This document shows positions 10,209-19,974 of a stretch of DNA of 64,000 nucleotides, piece after piece; positions within the stretch are counted from its first letter, which is position 1, and every line of letters begins with the position of its first letter. The notes under the pieces are model-generated. The model searched no databases. It had not been told where the DNA came from and saw only the letters and a program-made list of their open reading frames with translations. The DNA is from Fuscovulum ytuae (GTDB lineage: Bacteria > Pseudomonadota > Alphaproteobacteria > Rhodobacterales > Rhodobacteraceae). Made by a program: the position numbers and the translations under genes. Where the stretch lies: the NCBI RefSeq assembly GCF_029953595.1, contig NZ_CP124535.1, positions 2,835,001 through 2,899,000 of the forward strand, in the 5' to 3' direction.

Positions 10209-10258
10209 TTGACAGGAAGTGGATCGTTCCAGTAAACAATTTGGAACGATCCTATAAT
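10209..10258 (+). promoter_or_regulatory. Promoter/operator region before the second catabolic unit
   Basis: A perfect inverted repeat, GGATCGTTCCA (10221-10231) and TGGAACGATCC (10242-10252), has 11-bp arms and a 10-bp centre. TTGACA (10209-10214) lies upstream with a weak -10 (TAAACA) 18 bases on, and TATAAT (10253-10258) abuts the right arm. Either reading places the repeat on top of the promoter, as expected for repression. The TTTGGAACG word is shared with 5891-5899. Confidence 0.6.
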
Positions 10259-10336
10259 CGGAATCAAGGATCAGATGGGCGCGCAAACAACGTTTGCCGC
10301 AACGGTGAAGGCTTGTCTGCGCGGGGGCGGATCACG

Positions 10337-11908
10337 ATGACGAAGGTTGTTTCGCCTGCCGAAGCCGCGGCGCGCATCGGTGATGGGGCTGTCCTTACGG
10401 TGTCGTCATCTTCATCGCTTGGCTGCCCTGACAAGGTGCTTGAGGCGATTGGGGCGCGGTTTCGGGCCGAAGGCCATCCGCGCGGCCTGACCTCTATTCA
10501 TCCCATCGCGGCGGGTGACATGTATGGGGTGAAGGGGATTGACCATCTGGCGCAAGATGGCCTTCTGGCGCGGGTGGTTGCCGGGTCTTACCCTTCGGGA
10601 TCGTCGAACCTGCCGATGCCCGAAATCTGGAAGATGGTCACTGAAGACCGGATTCCTGCCTATAACGTTCCCTCGGGTATCCTGTTCGACATGCATCGCG
10701 AGGCGGCAGCGCGGCGGGCAGGTGTTCTAACAAAGGTGGGCTTGCAAACCTTCGTGGACCCGGTTCGCGAGGGCTGCGCGATGAATAGCAAAGGCGCAGC
10801 CAGCCCCATCGTCGCAAGGGTGCAGTTTGGGGGGGAAACATGGCTCCACTTTCCCAATATCGTGCCGGATGTCTGCATCCTGCGTGCCACCACAGCGGAT
10901 GAAAACGGCAACCTGACCTATGAACATGAAGGCGCCTATCTTGGCGGGTTAGAGCAGGCGATCTGCGTCCGTAACCATGGTGGTCTGGTCATCGCGCAGG
11001 TGGCGCGTGTCACGGCGAAGGGATCGCTGCGCCCCCATGACGTGCGTGTGCCGGGGCATCTGGTGGATCTGATCGTCGTCGATCCCGATCAGAAACAGAC
11101 CTGTGAAACGCCCTACGATCCCGCGATTTCGGGGCAGATCATGCGGCCATGGTCCAGCTTCTCCTTAGCCGAACATGGAGTTGAGAAGGTCATCGCCCGC
11201 CGCGCTGCGATGGAGCTGCGGGCCGGGATGACGGCCAACCTCGGTTTCGGGATATCGGCCATGGTGCCGCGCATCCTTCTGGAGGAGGGCCATCCCGAAG
11301 CGGTGACCTGGGCCATCGAACAAGGCGCGGTGGGGGGCATGCCGCTGACGGGATTTGCCTTCGGCTGTGCATCCAATGCCGATGCCTTTGTTCCGTCGCC
11401 CCAGCAATTCATCTATTTCCAAGGCGCGGGGTTCGATCTGTCTTTCCTGTCGTTCCTTGAGGTGGATGTAGAGGGGAACGTCAATGTCTCCAAACTCGGC
11501 AAGAAGCCCTATCTGACGGCGGGCTGCGGCGGGTTTGTCGATATCACCGCCCATGCGCGGAAGATCGTCTTCTCGGGTTGGTTCGAGGCAGGGGCGAAGA
11601 TCGCCCTAACGCCCGATGGCATCCGCGTCGCAGCGCCTGGCAAGTTCACCAAGATGGTTCAGGCGGTGGAGCATGTCACCTTTTCCGGCGCGCGGGCCCG
11701 GGAACAGGGGCAAGAGGTTCTTTATGTCACCGAACGCTGCGTGATGCGGCTGGGCGATGGCGGGCTTGTTGCGACAGAGATCATGCCGGGGATCGACCCT
11801 GCGCAGGATATTGTTGCCGCCAGCGCCGGGCGGGTGAGTGTGGCGGACAATGCGACCGTGCTACCCCTTTCGCTGTTGGCCGAGGGCCCGATGGGATGGG
11901 CACCATGA
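10337..11908 (+). CDS. Acyl-CoA:acetate/3-ketoacid CoA-transferase (fused two-domain, family I)
   Basis: 523 residues from the ATG at 10337. A TTG start at 10241 would lie in the operator and give a non-conserved leader. Both CoA-transferase halves are on one chain. The second half carries the EQGAVGG segment, where family I enzymes have the catalytic Glu that forms the glutamyl-CoA thioester. The length fits propionate/acetoacetate-type transferases. It activates a carboxylic acid at the expense of another acyl-CoA. The stop overlaps the enoyl-CoA hydratase start (ATGA), so the products likely act in sequence. A CoA-transferase is unexpected in a sugar-uptake locus. The substrate is unknown. 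Confidence 0.82.
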   Translation: MTKVVSPAEAAARIGDGAVLTVSSSSSLGCPDKVLEAIGARFRAEGHPRGLTSIHPIAAGDMYGVKGIDHLAQDGLLARVVAGSYPSGSSNLPMPEIWKMVTEDRIPAYNVPSGILFDMHREAAARRAGVLTKVGLQTFVDPVREGCAMNSKGAASPIVARVQFGGETWLHFPNIVPDVCILRATTADENGNLTYEHEGAYLGGLEQAICVRNHGGLVIAQVARVTAKGSLRPHDVRVPGHLVDLIVVDPDQKQTCETPYDPAISGQIMRPWSSFSLAEHGVEKVIARRAAMELRAGMTANLGFGISAMVPRILLEEGHPEAVTWAIEQGAVGGMPLTGFAFGCASNADAFVPSPQQFIYFQGAGFDLSFLSFLEVDVEGNVNVSKLGKKPYLTAGCGGFVDITAHARKIVFSGWFEAGAKIALTPDGIRVAAPGKFTKMVQAVEHVTFSGARAREQGQEVLYVTERCVMRLGDGGLVATEIMPGIDPAQDIVAASAGRVSVADNATVLPLSLLAEGPMGWAP

Positions 11909-12672
11909 GCCGCGTGCATCTTTCCCTTCATGGCCGGGTGGCAGAGTTGCGGCTGGACAATCCCGCGAAGCTGAATGCTTTCACGGTCGAGATGTTGGCG
12001 CAATTGGCGGGGCATCTGGACACGATCGAACGCAGTGCCGACATCGCCTGTGTTCTGGTCACGGCAGCAGAGGCAAAGGCCTTTTGCGCCGGGGCCGATA
12101 TCAACGGATGGGGCGACCTGACGCCTGCCGAATTCGCGCGGCATTGGGTGCGCGGCGGGCATAGGATTTTTGATCGGCTGGCACGTCTGGCGCGGCCCAC
12201 CATCGCGGTGGTGCAGGCCCATGCTTTTGGTGGTGGGCTGGAACTCGCAGCGGCTTGCGATATCCGCGTGATGGGGCCGAAGGCTACCTTGGCCTTGCCC
12301 GAGGCACAGGTGGGCATCGTTCCGGGGTGGTCCGGTTCTCAACGTCTTTCCCGGCTACTGCCAGAGCCGGTGGTAAAGGAAATGGCGCTTTTCGGGCGGC
12401 GGATCACGGCGGACCGGGCGCTGGCCATGGGCTTTGCCGCCGAAGTGGCCGAGGATGCCCGCGCCAGTGCCGAGGCGATTGCCGCCCGTGTCTTAGACCT
12501 TTCGCCGCGCGCGGTCGAGATCACAAAGGCCATGATTCATGCCGGGGCGGGTGAGGATGCCCCCGCCCTGATCGAGGCGCTGGGCAGCGCCGCCATCTCT
12601 GCCAGCGCCGACCGTGACGAAGGCGTCGCCGCCTTCCGCGCAAAGCGCAAGGCGATCTTTCCGGGGACCTGA
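11905..12672 (+). CDS. Enoyl-CoA hydratase/isomerase (crotonase) family protein
   Basis: 255 residues. The crotonase fold is recognisable from FCAGADI (oxyanion hole) near residue 62, GGGLELA with the first catalytic Glu near 112, and LPEAQVGIVPG with the second near 132. Both acid/base glutamates are kept, so it is likely a true hydratase or hydratase-lyase. It starts within the CoA-transferase stop and ends 3 bases before the aldehyde dehydrogenase. CoA activation, then hydratase, then ALDH recalls hydratase/retro-aldol chains that release an aldehyde. That chain is an inference. Confidence 0.83.
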   Translation: MSRVHLSLHGRVAELRLDNPAKLNAFTVEMLAQLAGHLDTIERSADIACVLVTAAEAKAFCAGADINGWGDLTPAEFARHWVRGGHRIFDRLARLARPTIAVVQAHAFGGGLELAAACDIRVMGPKATLALPEAQVGIVPGWSGSQRLSRLLPEPVVKEMALFGRRITADRALAMGFAAEVAEDARASAEAIAARVLDLSPRAVEITKAMIHAGAGEDAPALIEALGSAAISASADRDEGVAAFRAKRKAIFPGT

Positions 12673-12675
12673 CCG

Positions 12676-14193
12676 ATGACCGAGATGACGCTTGTTCCGC
12701 GCCGTGATGCTGCCCTGCCCGAGATGCGGGTGAACCGCCACTGGATTGGCGGCCAGTGGATGGAAGGGGCGCATTGGACGGAACGCCACTCTCCGTCGCA
12801 CGGACATGTGGTGAGCCGATCCGCAGCCGGCACCGAGGCCGAGGTTGAAACCGCCGTTGCAGTGGCCCGTGCTGCCTTTGACGATGGGCGGTGGTCGCGT
12901 CAGCCTGCCAAGGCGCGCGCGGCGGTGCTGCTGCGGGTGGCCGATCTGATCGAGGCGCATGCCGGCCTTTTTGCCGTGATCGAAACGCTGGAATCCGGCA
13001 AGCCCATCACGCAGGCACGGGGCGAAGTGGCGGGGGCGGCCGATCTATGGCGCTATGCTGCGGCCTTGGCGCGCACGGGGGAAGGGGACAGTTTCAACGG
13101 GCTTGGCCCGGACATACTGGCCACGATCTTGAAGGAACCGATCGGCGTGGTGTCCATCATCACGCCTTGGAATTTTCCCTTCTGGATCCTTAGCCAGAAA
13201 CTGCCCTTCGCGCTGGCGGCGGGTTGCACCTGCGTGGTGAAACCATCCGAGATGACACCATCCACTACCGTAATGCTGGCCGATCTTCTGGCCGAGGCGG
13301 GGCTCCCTTCTGGCGTGGTGAACATCGTGCTTGGCCTCGGCCAGCCCGTGGGGGCGCGGATGTCGGCGCATCCTGCGGTGGACATGGTCACTTTCACCGG
13401 CTCTACCGCCGTGGGCCGCACCATCAGCCGGATTGCAGCAGACAATCTAAAGAAGGTGGCGCTGGAACTAGGGGGCAAGAACCCGCAGGCGATCTTTGCC
13501 GATGCCGACTTGGACAGTGCCGCCGATGCCGTTGTCTTCGGCGTCTATTTCAACGTCGGCCAATGCTGCAATTCGGGCAGTCGCATCCTTGTGCAGGAAG
13601 AAATTGCCGAGGCCTTTGTTGCAAAGGTGGTGGCCCTGTCGCGCCATGTGACCTTTGGCGATCCGATGGACCCCGAGACGCAGGTGGGGGCTATCGTCAC
13701 ACCGGAACACCGCGACCGGATTGATGCTCATGTGAAGGCTGCCCAAGCGGCAGGCGCGCGGGTGGTGCTGGGTGGCGGTGCGCTGGATGTGCCGGGATTG
13801 GGCGCGCAGTTCTACAGGCCCACTATCGTGACGGGCGTCACCCCCGACATGGCCATCGCGCGGGATGAGGTGTTCGGCCCGGTTCTGACCGTGCAGACCT
13901 TCCGCACGCTGGATGAGGCCATCGCCCTTTGCAACGACGCCGATTATGGCCTTTCCGCCGGGGTCTGGAGCGAAAATGTCCACACCTGCCTTGCCTTCGC
14001 GCGGGGGGTTCAGGCGGGCACCGTCTGGACCAATACATGGATGGATGGCTTCCCCGAAGTGACCTTCGGCGGGGTCAAGCAATCCGGCCAAGGGCGCGAG
14101 ATCGGCCGCTACGGGCTGGAGGAGTTCACAGAGATCAAGTCGGTCGTCATGCGCATCGGGCGCACGCGGGCGAATTGGGTGAAGACCCGCTGA
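12676..14193 (+). CDS. NAD(P)-dependent aldehyde dehydrogenase
   Basis: 505 residues, the standard ALDH length. TPWNFPFW and the VKPSE cofactor segment, the ELGGKNPQ motif with the general-base Glu near residue 259, and the GQCCNSGSR motif with the nucleophilic Cys near 293-294 are all present. It oxidises an aldehyde to an acid in the cytoplasm. The overall look is that of betaine/aminobutyraldehyde-type ALDHs, but specificity cannot be assigned. It follows the crotonase by 3 bases. The next gene, the ABC binding protein, starts 34 bases on behind a GGGAGGAAG ribosome-binding site. Confidence 0.85.
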   Translation: MTEMTLVPRRDAALPEMRVNRHWIGGQWMEGAHWTERHSPSHGHVVSRSAAGTEAEVETAVAVARAAFDDGRWSRQPAKARAAVLLRVADLIEAHAGLFAVIETLESGKPITQARGEVAGAADLWRYAAALARTGEGDSFNGLGPDILATILKEPIGVVSIITPWNFPFWILSQKLPFALAAGCTCVVKPSEMTPSTTVMLADLLAEAGLPSGVVNIVLGLGQPVGARMSAHPAVDMVTFTGSTAVGRTISRIAADNLKKVALELGGKNPQAIFADADLDSAADAVVFGVYFNVGQCCNSGSRILVQEEIAEAFVAKVVALSRHVTFGDPMDPETQVGAIVTPEHRDRIDAHVKAAQAAGARVVLGGGALDVPGLGAQFYRPTIVTGVTPDMAIARDEVFGPVLTVQTFRTLDEAIALCNDADYGLSAGVWSENVHTCLAFARGVQAGTVWTNTWMDGFPEVTFGGVKQSGQGREIGRYGLEEFTEIKSVVMRIGRTRANWVKTR

Positions 14194-14227
14194 CGGCGGG
14201 AAAACAAACGCAACCGGGAGGAAGACG

Positions 14228-15481
14228 ATGCGTGCGATGATGAAGACGACGGTCAAGGCTCTGGCCGTGCTGGCGATGACCACTTCGCTGGCCAAAGCGG
14301 CGGATGTTGAAGTGCTGCACTGGTGGACCAGCGGCGGCGAGGCGGCGGCAGTTGGCGTGCTGAAGGACAACCTTGCCGCAGGCGGTACGGGCTGGGTGGA
14401 CATGCCCGTTGCCGGTGGCGGCGGCGAGGCGGCGATGACCGCGCTGCGCGCGCGGGTGACGGCGGGCGATGCACCGACGGCGGTGCAGATGCTGGGCTTC
14501 GACATTCAAGACTGGGCCGCCGAGGGCGCGCTGGCCGACCTGACGGCCACGGCACAGGCCGAGGGCTGGGACAAGGTGGTTCCGGCGGCGCTGCAGGCCT
14601 TTTCCACCAATGACGGCAAATGGGTGGCCGCCCCGGTAAACGTGCATTCCACCAACTGGGTCTGGATTAACAAGGCCGCGCTTGATGCTACCGGCCTTGC
14701 CGCGCCGACGACTTGGGAAGAACTGGTCGCGGTTCTGGACAAGATGAAGGAGGCCGGCATCACCCCGCTGGGCCATGGTGGCCAACCGTGGCAGGAAGCC
14801 ACAGTGTTCGACGGGATCGTCCTGTCGCTGGGTGGCGATTTCTACAAGGCGGCCTTCGTCGATCTGGACCCCGCCGCGCTGGGCGGTGAGCAGATGGCCG
14901 AAGCCTTCAACCGCCTGATCACGCTGCGGTCTTATGTGGATGACAACTTCTCGGGCCGTGATTGGAACCTTGCCTCTGCCATGGTGATCAACGGTGAGGC
15001 CGGGATGCAGATGATGGGCGACTGGGCCAAGGGCGAATTCCTGAAGGCAGGCAAGGTGCCGGGCACGGATTTCGTCTGCATCCGCTTCCCCGGAACACAA
15101 GGGTCGGTCACCTTCAACTCTGACCAATTCGCCATGTTCAACCAAACCGACGCGGGCAAGCAGGACGCGCAGGTCAATATGGCCAAGGCGATCATGGACC
15201 CGGCCTTCCAGTCGGCCTTTAACGTGGTGAAGGGGTCGGTTCCGGCGCGGACGGACGTGTCGAACGAGGCTTTCGACGACTGCGGCAAGAAGGGCATGGC
15301 CGACCTTGCGGAAGCCAATGGCGCGGGCACGCTGTTCGGCTCGATGGCGCATGGCCATGCGGCGCCTGCATCGGTGAAGAACGCCACGTATGACGTGATC
15401 ACGGCGGCCTTCAACGGTGAATATGCCGATGGCGCGGCGGCAGCAGCGGCGTTGGCCGAAGCTGTCGCGGCGGCGCAGTAA
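14228..15481 (+). CDS. ABC transporter periplasmic sugar-binding protein (family 1)
   Basis: 417 residues. The Sec signal peptide ([20 protein letters not shown]) ends at about residue 25, and the mature protein begins [24 protein letters not shown] is characteristic of alphaproteobacterial glucose/oligosaccharide-type solute-binding proteins. It delivers substrate to the two permeases encoded downstream. A GC hairpin follows the stop, a common way to keep binding-protein mRNA more abundant than permease mRNA. A mono- or oligosaccharide, or a glycoside, is the probable ligand. Confidence 0.87.
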   Translation: MRAMMKTTVKALAVLAMTTSLAKAADVEVLHWWTSGGEAAAVGVLKDNLAAGGTGWVDMPVAGGGGEAAMTALRARVTAGDAPTAVQMLGFDIQDWAAEGALADLTATAQAEGWDKVVPAALQAFSTNDGKWVAAPVNVHSTNWVWINKAALDATGLAAPTTWEELVAVLDKMKEAGITPLGHGGQPWQEATVFDGIVLSLGGDFYKAAFVDLDPAALGGEQMAEAFNRLITLRSYVDDNFSGRDWNLASAMVINGEAGMQMMGDWAKGEFLKAGKVPGTDFVCIRFPGTQGSVTFNSDQFAMFNQTDAGKQDAQVNMAKAIMDPAFQSAFNVVKGSVPARTDVSNEAFDDCGKKGMADLAEANGAGTLFGSMAHGHAAPASVKNATYDVITAAFNGEYADGAAAAAALAEAVAAAQ

Positions 15482-15492
15482 CGCGACGAAAG

Positions 15493-15516
15493 GGGGGCGG
15501 TCTTTCGGTCGCCCCC
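15493..15516 (+). terminator. Intercistronic GC hairpin after the binding-protein gene
   Basis: GGGGGCG (15493-15499) and CGCCCCC (15510-15516) form a 7-bp stem with a 10-base loop, 11 bases after the stop. No T-run follows, so it is more likely an attenuator or 3'-end stabiliser than a full terminator. Confidence 0.5.
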
Positions 15517-15559
15517 AAATTCCTTCGAAGGAATTTGCAAAAGTTTCCGAAAACTTTTG
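15517..15559. repeat. Twin-palindrome dispersed element (copy A)
   Basis: A perfect 20-bp palindrome, AAATTCCTTCGAAGGAATTT (15517-15536), is followed by CAAAAGTTT/AAACTTTTG (15538-15546 and 15551-15559). A close relative lies at 44632-44677 and a structurally similar pair at 63432-63477, so it looks like a REP-like genome repeat. Confidence 0.6.
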
Positions 15560-15585
15560 ATCTTTCCCGGCTGGGAGGCCCCCAC

Positions 15586-16482
15586 ATGACCGCGTCCACC
15601 GCGCCTGATTTCCGTACGCGCTTGCAGGACTGGCTGCCAAAGCTGGTGCTGGCCCCATCCTTTGCCGTGACCATCCTTTTCGTCTACGGCTTCATCGCCT
15701 TCACGGTCCTTCTGTCCTTCACCGGGTCGAAGATGCTGCCGCGCTATGACTTTGTCGGCTGGGAGAATTACGCAAAACTTTGGGCGCTTCCTGCCTGGAA
15801 CACGGCGATCGTGAACATCGCGATTTTCGCGTCTCTCTACATCATCATCTGCACCGTCGTCGGCCTGATGCTGGCGATCTTCCTCGACCAGAAAATCCGG
15901 GGCGAGGGCGTGCTGCGGCCCATCTACCTTTATCCCATGGCGCTTTCGTTCATCGTGACGGGGACGGCATGGAAATGGTTTCTGGACCCCGGCATCGGGC
16001 TGGAAAAGGTGATGCACCTTTGGGGGTGGGAGAGCTTCTCCTTCACATGGATCAAGGACAGCGACATGGCGATCTACACCATCGTCATCGCCGCCGTCTG
16101 GCAAACCTCGGGCTTTGTCATGGCGATGTTTCTGGCGGGGCTGCGGGGGATCGACAATGAAATCCTGAAGGCCGCGCAGATTGACGGGGCGTCGAACTTG
16201 CAGCTTTACCGCCGGATCGTGATCCCGCTTTTGCGCCCAGCCTTCCTGTCGGCCTTCGTGATCCTGTCCCACTTGGCCATCAAGTCCTATGACCTTGTCG
16301 TGGCCCTGACGGGCGGCGGGCCGGGCCGCGCGACAGAGATGCCTGCGACCTTCATGTATTCCTACACCTTCACCCGCAACCAAATGGGGATCGGGGCATC
16401 CTCTGCCGTGATCATGCTGATGACCATCGCTGCGATCATGGTTCCCTACCTTTACGCCGAGCTGAGGGAGAAGAAGGGATGA
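15586..16482 (+). CDS. ABC transporter permease (MalF/UgpA type)
   Basis: 298 residues from the ATG at 15586, preceded by GGGAGG. An in-frame upstream ATG at 15535 would place the palindromic repeat in the coding sequence and is rejected. About six transmembrane helices are apparent. The cytoplasmic EAA loop (EILKAAQIDGASNLQLYRRI) that docks the ATPase is near residue 190-210. It forms the inner-membrane channel with the next gene product. The last four bases overlap that gene (ATGA). Confidence 0.87.
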   Translation: MTASTAPDFRTRLQDWLPKLVLAPSFAVTILFVYGFIAFTVLLSFTGSKMLPRYDFVGWENYAKLWALPAWNTAIVNIAIFASLYIIICTVVGLMLAIFLDQKIRGEGVLRPIYLYPMALSFIVTGTAWKWFLDPGIGLEKVMHLWGWESFSFTWIKDSDMAIYTIVIAAVWQTSGFVMAMFLAGLRGIDNEILKAAQIDGASNLQLYRRIVIPLLRPAFLSAFVILSHLAIKSYDLVVALTGGGPGRATEMPATFMYSYTFTRNQMGIGASSAVIMLMTIAAIMVPYLYAELREKKG

Positions 16483-17357
16483 GTGCCGTCACACAAGACA
16501 CCGCCGTCCGCACGGGCCGCGTGACGCGGGTCTTTATCTACCTTCTTCTGCTTCTGTTCGCGCTGTTCTACTTGCTGCCGCTTTACGTCATGGGCGTGAA
16601 CTCGGTGAAGCCTTTGGCCGAGATCACGGGCGGCAACATGATGGCGCTGCCGCAGGTCTGGACGTTGGAGCCGTGGCGTTCTGCATGGTCGACCGCGCAG
16701 ATCGGCGTCGAACCTACGGGGTTGAAGCCCTATTTTCTGAATTCGATCCTGATGGTCGTCCCGGCTGTCGCCATCTCTACCATCGTGGGCGCGCTGAATG
16801 GCTATGTGCTGACGAAATGGCGCTTTCGCGGGGATACCTGGGTCTTTGGCCTGATGCTGTTTTCCTGCTTTATCCCGTTTCAGATCGTGCTGATCCCGAT
16901 GGCTGTGGTTCTGGGCAAGCTGGGGCTGGCCGGGTCGGTGCCGGGGCTGATCCTTGTCCATGTCGTCTACGGGATCGGCTTCACCACGCTTTACTTCCGC
17001 AACTACTATGCCGCCTTCCCAACTGAACTGGTGCGCGCCGCGCAGATCGACGGGGCTGGGTTCTTTCAGATCTTTTTGCGCATCCTGCTGCCCGTGTCCG
17101 GCCCCATCGCGGTGGTCAGCGTGATCTGGCAGTTCACCAACATCTGGAACGACTTCCTCTTCGGCGCCTCTTTCGGCGGGACCAGCCAGCCGATGACGGT
17201 TGCGCTGAATAACCTCGTCCAGTCTTCGACCGGCGTGAAGGAATACAACGTCCACTTCGCTGGCGCGATCCTCGCCGCGCTTCCCACCCTAATCGTCTAT
17301 ATCGTCGCGGGCCGATACTTCGTGCGCGGGCTGATGGCGGGATCAGTAAAGGGCTGA
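16479..17357 (+). CDS. ABC transporter permease (MalG/UgpE type)
   Basis: 292 residues with about six transmembrane helices. The EAA loop ([20 protein letters not shown]) is near residues 184-203. It is the partner of the preceding permease, translationally coupled by ATGA, and the ATPase gene starts 4 bases after its stop. The substrate is taken to be the ligand of the binding protein at 14228. Confidence 0.87.
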   Translation: MSAVTQDTAVRTGRVTRVFIYLLLLLFALFYLLPLYVMGVNSVKPLAEITGGNMMALPQVWTLEPWRSAWSTAQIGVEPTGLKPYFLNSILMVVPAVAISTIVGALNGYVLTKWRFRGDTWVFGLMLFSCFIPFQIVLIPMAVVLGKLGLAGSVPGLILVHVVYGIGFTTLYFRNYYAAFPTELVRAAQIDGAGFFQIFLRILLPVSGPIAVVSVIWQFTNIWNDFLFGASFGGTSQPMTVALNNLVQSSTGVKEYNVHFAGAILAALPTLIVYIVAGRYFVRGLMAGSVKG

Positions 17358-17361
17358 AATC

Positions 17362-18474
17362 ATGGGCTTTCTTGACATCCGTGACGTCACCAAATCCTAC
17401 GGTAACGTCGAAGTCCTGCACCGTGTCGACATTGCGGTTGAGGAGGGAGAGTTCCTTGTTCTTGTCGGCCCCTCAGGCTGTGGGAAGTCCACCCTTCTCA
17501 ACATGATCGCAGGGCTAGAGGCGATCACCGGGGGTGAGATCGCCATCAAGGGGCGCGTGGTGAACGGCGTGCATCCGTCCAAGCGCAATATCGCGATGGT
17601 GTTCCAGTCCTACGCGCTTTACCCCAATATGACCGTGGGACAGAACATGACCTTCGGGCTGGAGATGCATGGTGTGCCAAAGCCAGAGCGGGAACGCGCG
17701 CTGGCCGAGGTGGCGAAGCTTTTGCAGATCGACCACCTGCTTGACCGTAAGCCGGGGCAATTGTCGGGCGGGCAGCGGCAGCGCGTCGCTATGGGGCGGG
17801 CGCTGGTGCGTGACCCAGATGTGTTTCTGTTCGATGAACCGCTTTCGAACCTTGACGCCAAGCTGCGCGTCGACATGCGGACCGAGATCAAGAAACTGCA
17901 CCAGAAGCTCAAGACAACCATCGTCTATGTCACCCATGACCAGATCGAGGCGATGACCCTGTCCACCCGGATCGCGGTAATGAACAAGGGGTATGTGCAA
18001 CAACTGGGCACGCCCAAGGAAATCTACGACACACCCGCGAACCTGTTCGTTGCGACCTTCATGGGCAGCCCTGCGATGAATATCGTACCTGCAAAGGTGG
18101 TGGTTCAGGATGGCGTGCCGCATGCCAGCGTGACGGATGCGGACGGCACGCCGCGCTTGCTGCGCTTTTCGCAAGGGAACCTTGCGGCATGGAACGGGCG
18201 CGACATCCTGCTGGGTATCCGGCCCGAGGCGATCACCGATCCCGAAGGGGCGGATCGCAAGTCCGGCAATATTCAGCCCCTTGCGAACCGTGTGACGGTG
18301 ACGGAACCTGCGGGTTCCGACACGTTTGTGACGATGACCCTTGGCGGCAAGGATGCCATCGCCCGGATGCGTGCGGATGCCGCCGTGTCGGCCGGTCAGG
18401 TCTACGAGTTCGCGGTCAACATGGAAAAGGCGGTGGCCTTCGATCCGGCTACCGAAGGAAGGATCGCCCCCTGA
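17362..18474 (+). CDS. ABC transporter ATP-binding protein (MalK/UgpC type)
   Basis: 370 residues, the length of sugar-importer ATPases with a C-terminal regulatory domain. Walker [10 protein letters not shown] is near residues 37-45, the Q-loop is in VFQSYALYP, the signature is [10 protein letters not shown] near 134, and Walker B is [12 protein letters not shown]. The C-terminal about 130 residues form the TOBE/OB-fold region (GIRPEAI). It powers import by the two permeases. Its TGA overlaps the start of the first GMC gene (TGATG). Confidence 0.9.
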   Translation: MGFLDIRDVTKSYGNVEVLHRVDIAVEEGEFLVLVGPSGCGKSTLLNMIAGLEAITGGEIAIKGRVVNGVHPSKRNIAMVFQSYALYPNMTVGQNMTFGLEMHGVPKPERERALAEVAKLLQIDHLLDRKPGQLSGGQRQRVAMGRALVRDPDVFLFDEPLSNLDAKLRVDMRTEIKKLHQKLKTTIVYVTHDQIEAMTLSTRIAVMNKGYVQQLGTPKEIYDTPANLFVATFMGSPAMNIVPAKVVVQDGVPHASVTDADGTPRLLRFSQGNLAAWNGRDILLGIRPEAITDPEGADRKSGNIQPLANRVTVTEPAGSDTFVTMTLGGKDAIARMRADAAVSAGQVYEFAVNMEKAVAFDPATEGRIAP

Positions 18475-19961
18475 TGGATGCAGATATCATCATCGTCGGT
18501 TCCGGCATGGGGGGTGCGACACTGGCAGCTGCCCTCGCCCCGACGGGGAAGCGTATCCTGATTCTTGAACGCGGCGAAAGGCTGGTCGACAGCCCAGAAG
18601 CCCGCGATCCAACGGCGATCTTCCAGCGCGGGCATTTCCGGCCCAAGGAAACATGGCTTGATGCCGAAGGCCGCCCTTTCAACCCTGGTAATTATGCTTT
18701 TGTCGGCGGCAATACAAAGTTTTACGGGGCCGTCCTGCTGCGCTATCGGGCTGAAGATTTCCGACCCCTGCGCCATATCGGCGGGGTCACGCCTGGATGG
18801 CCCATTGGTTACGACACGATGGAACCCTTTTACACGCAGGCCGAACATTTGTATCGCGTGCGCGGCGATGCGACAGGCGATCCGACCGAGCCGCTGCATT
18901 CCGCGCCTTATCCTTTTCCGCCCGTTCCCGATGAACCGGATATCGCAGAACTGCGGCGTGCCTTTTCTGCGCAGGGCTTGCATCCAACCGCGCTGCCGCT
19001 TGGCGTTGATATCGACCGCTGGCTTGCCCGCGCGCCTACCACATGGGACGCTTTTCCTGACAGCACGGGCGCAAAGTCGGATGCCGAAAGCTGCGGTTTG
19101 GCCGCAGCATTGAAGCATCCCAATGTCACGCTGATGACCGGGACGGTGGTGCGCCGTTTTCTGGCGGAGGGCCGACGCGTGACGGCGCTGGAGGTCGAGG
19201 GGCCGCAGGGCAAAGCCACTTTACGTGCGCCCCTCATCTGCCTTTGCGCAGGGGCGGTGATGACGGCGGCGCTGCTGCTTGCCTCGGCCAATGAAGACCA
19301 TCCGACGGGCCTTGCCAATCGATCCGATCAGGTGGGCCGGAATTTCATGAACCACAATCTGACGGCGATGATCGCCTTCAACCCGCTGCGGCGGAACCGT
19401 TCGGTCTATGAAAAGACCATCCAGTTCAACGACTGGTATCTGACAGGCGGCCCAGAGGGCGAACCCTTGGGCAATGTCCAGATGCTGGGGCGGGTGACAG
19501 GGCCGATCCTTGCCGGGGAAAGCGGCTTGCCTTTTTGGCTTTCCAACCTTCTGGCGGATCGGTCGATCCATATCATGGCTATGTCCGAAGATCTGCCCGA
19601 TCCCAACAGCCGCGTGATGTGGAAGGGTGGGCAGATCGTGCTGGACTGGCGCAAGACGAATGTCGCGGCGCATGATCTTCTTGTGGCGCTCTTGAAGCGG
19701 GCGATGCGCCGCGCGGGTTGGCCGATTGTCCTGTCCAAGGGATTCCCGAAATCGAAACCCAGCCATCAATGTGGCACGGCCCGCATGGGGGATGATCCTA
19801 CCGCATCGGTCGTGAATGCCGATCTGAAGGCGCATGACCTTGAAAACCTTTATATCGCCGATGCCTCGGTCCTGCCGACCTCGGCGGCGGTCAATCCGTC
19901 CCTGACCGTAGCCGCGCTAGCGCTGCGGCTGGGGCGGCATCTGGCCAACCGCGCCGCCTGA
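18474..19961 (+). CDS. GMC-type FAD oxidoreductase (pyranose/glucoside dehydrogenase-like)
   Basis: 495 residues from the ATG overlapping the ATPase stop. The FAD motif GSGMGGATLA is near residue 8. The C-terminal GMC domain carries SHQCGTARMG near 425, and NPSLTVAALALR near 475 holds the second active-site residue (Asn here). The short insert and sequence style resemble the branch with pyranose 2-oxidases and glucoside 3-dehydrogenases rather than choline dehydrogenases. No signal or TAT peptide is visible, so it likely acts in the cytoplasm after uptake. The electron acceptor is unknown. It is followed 13 bases later by a second, quite different GMC gene. Confidence 0.8.
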   Translation: MDADIIIVGSGMGGATLAAALAPTGKRILILERGERLVDSPEARDPTAIFQRGHFRPKETWLDAEGRPFNPGNYAFVGGNTKFYGAVLLRYRAEDFRPLRHIGGVTPGWPIGYDTMEPFYTQAEHLYRVRGDATGDPTEPLHSAPYPFPPVPDEPDIAELRRAFSAQGLHPTALPLGVDIDRWLARAPTTWDAFPDSTGAKSDAESCGLAAALKHPNVTLMTGTVVRRFLAEGRRVTALEVEGPQGKATLRAPLICLCAGAVMTAALLLASANEDHPTGLANRSDQVGRNFMNHNLTAMIAFNPLRRNRSVYEKTIQFNDWYLTGGPEGEPLGNVQMLGRVTGPILAGESGLPFWLSNLLADRSIHIMAMSEDLPDPNSRVMWKGGQIVLDWRKTNVAAHDLLVALLKRAMRRAGWPIVLSKGFPKSKPSHQCGTARMGDDPTASVVNADLKAHDLENLYIADASVLPTSAAVNPSLTVAALALRLGRHLANRAA

Positions 19962-19974
19962 AGGAGCCACCACC

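Noticed and set aside
10241-10336. TTG start giving a 32-residue longer CoA-transferase
   Set aside because: The TTG is inside the inverted repeat and its leader has no family resemblance; the ATG at 10337 fits the family start.
15535-15585. ATG giving a longer first permease
   Set aside because: It lies in the palindromic repeat; the ATG at 15586 has GGGAGG and the normal N-terminus.
14147-16383. Two long minus-strand ORFs (about 480-500 codons) across the ABC transporter genes
   Set aside because: They run through several real gene boundaries and contain no domain; typical GC-skew artefacts.
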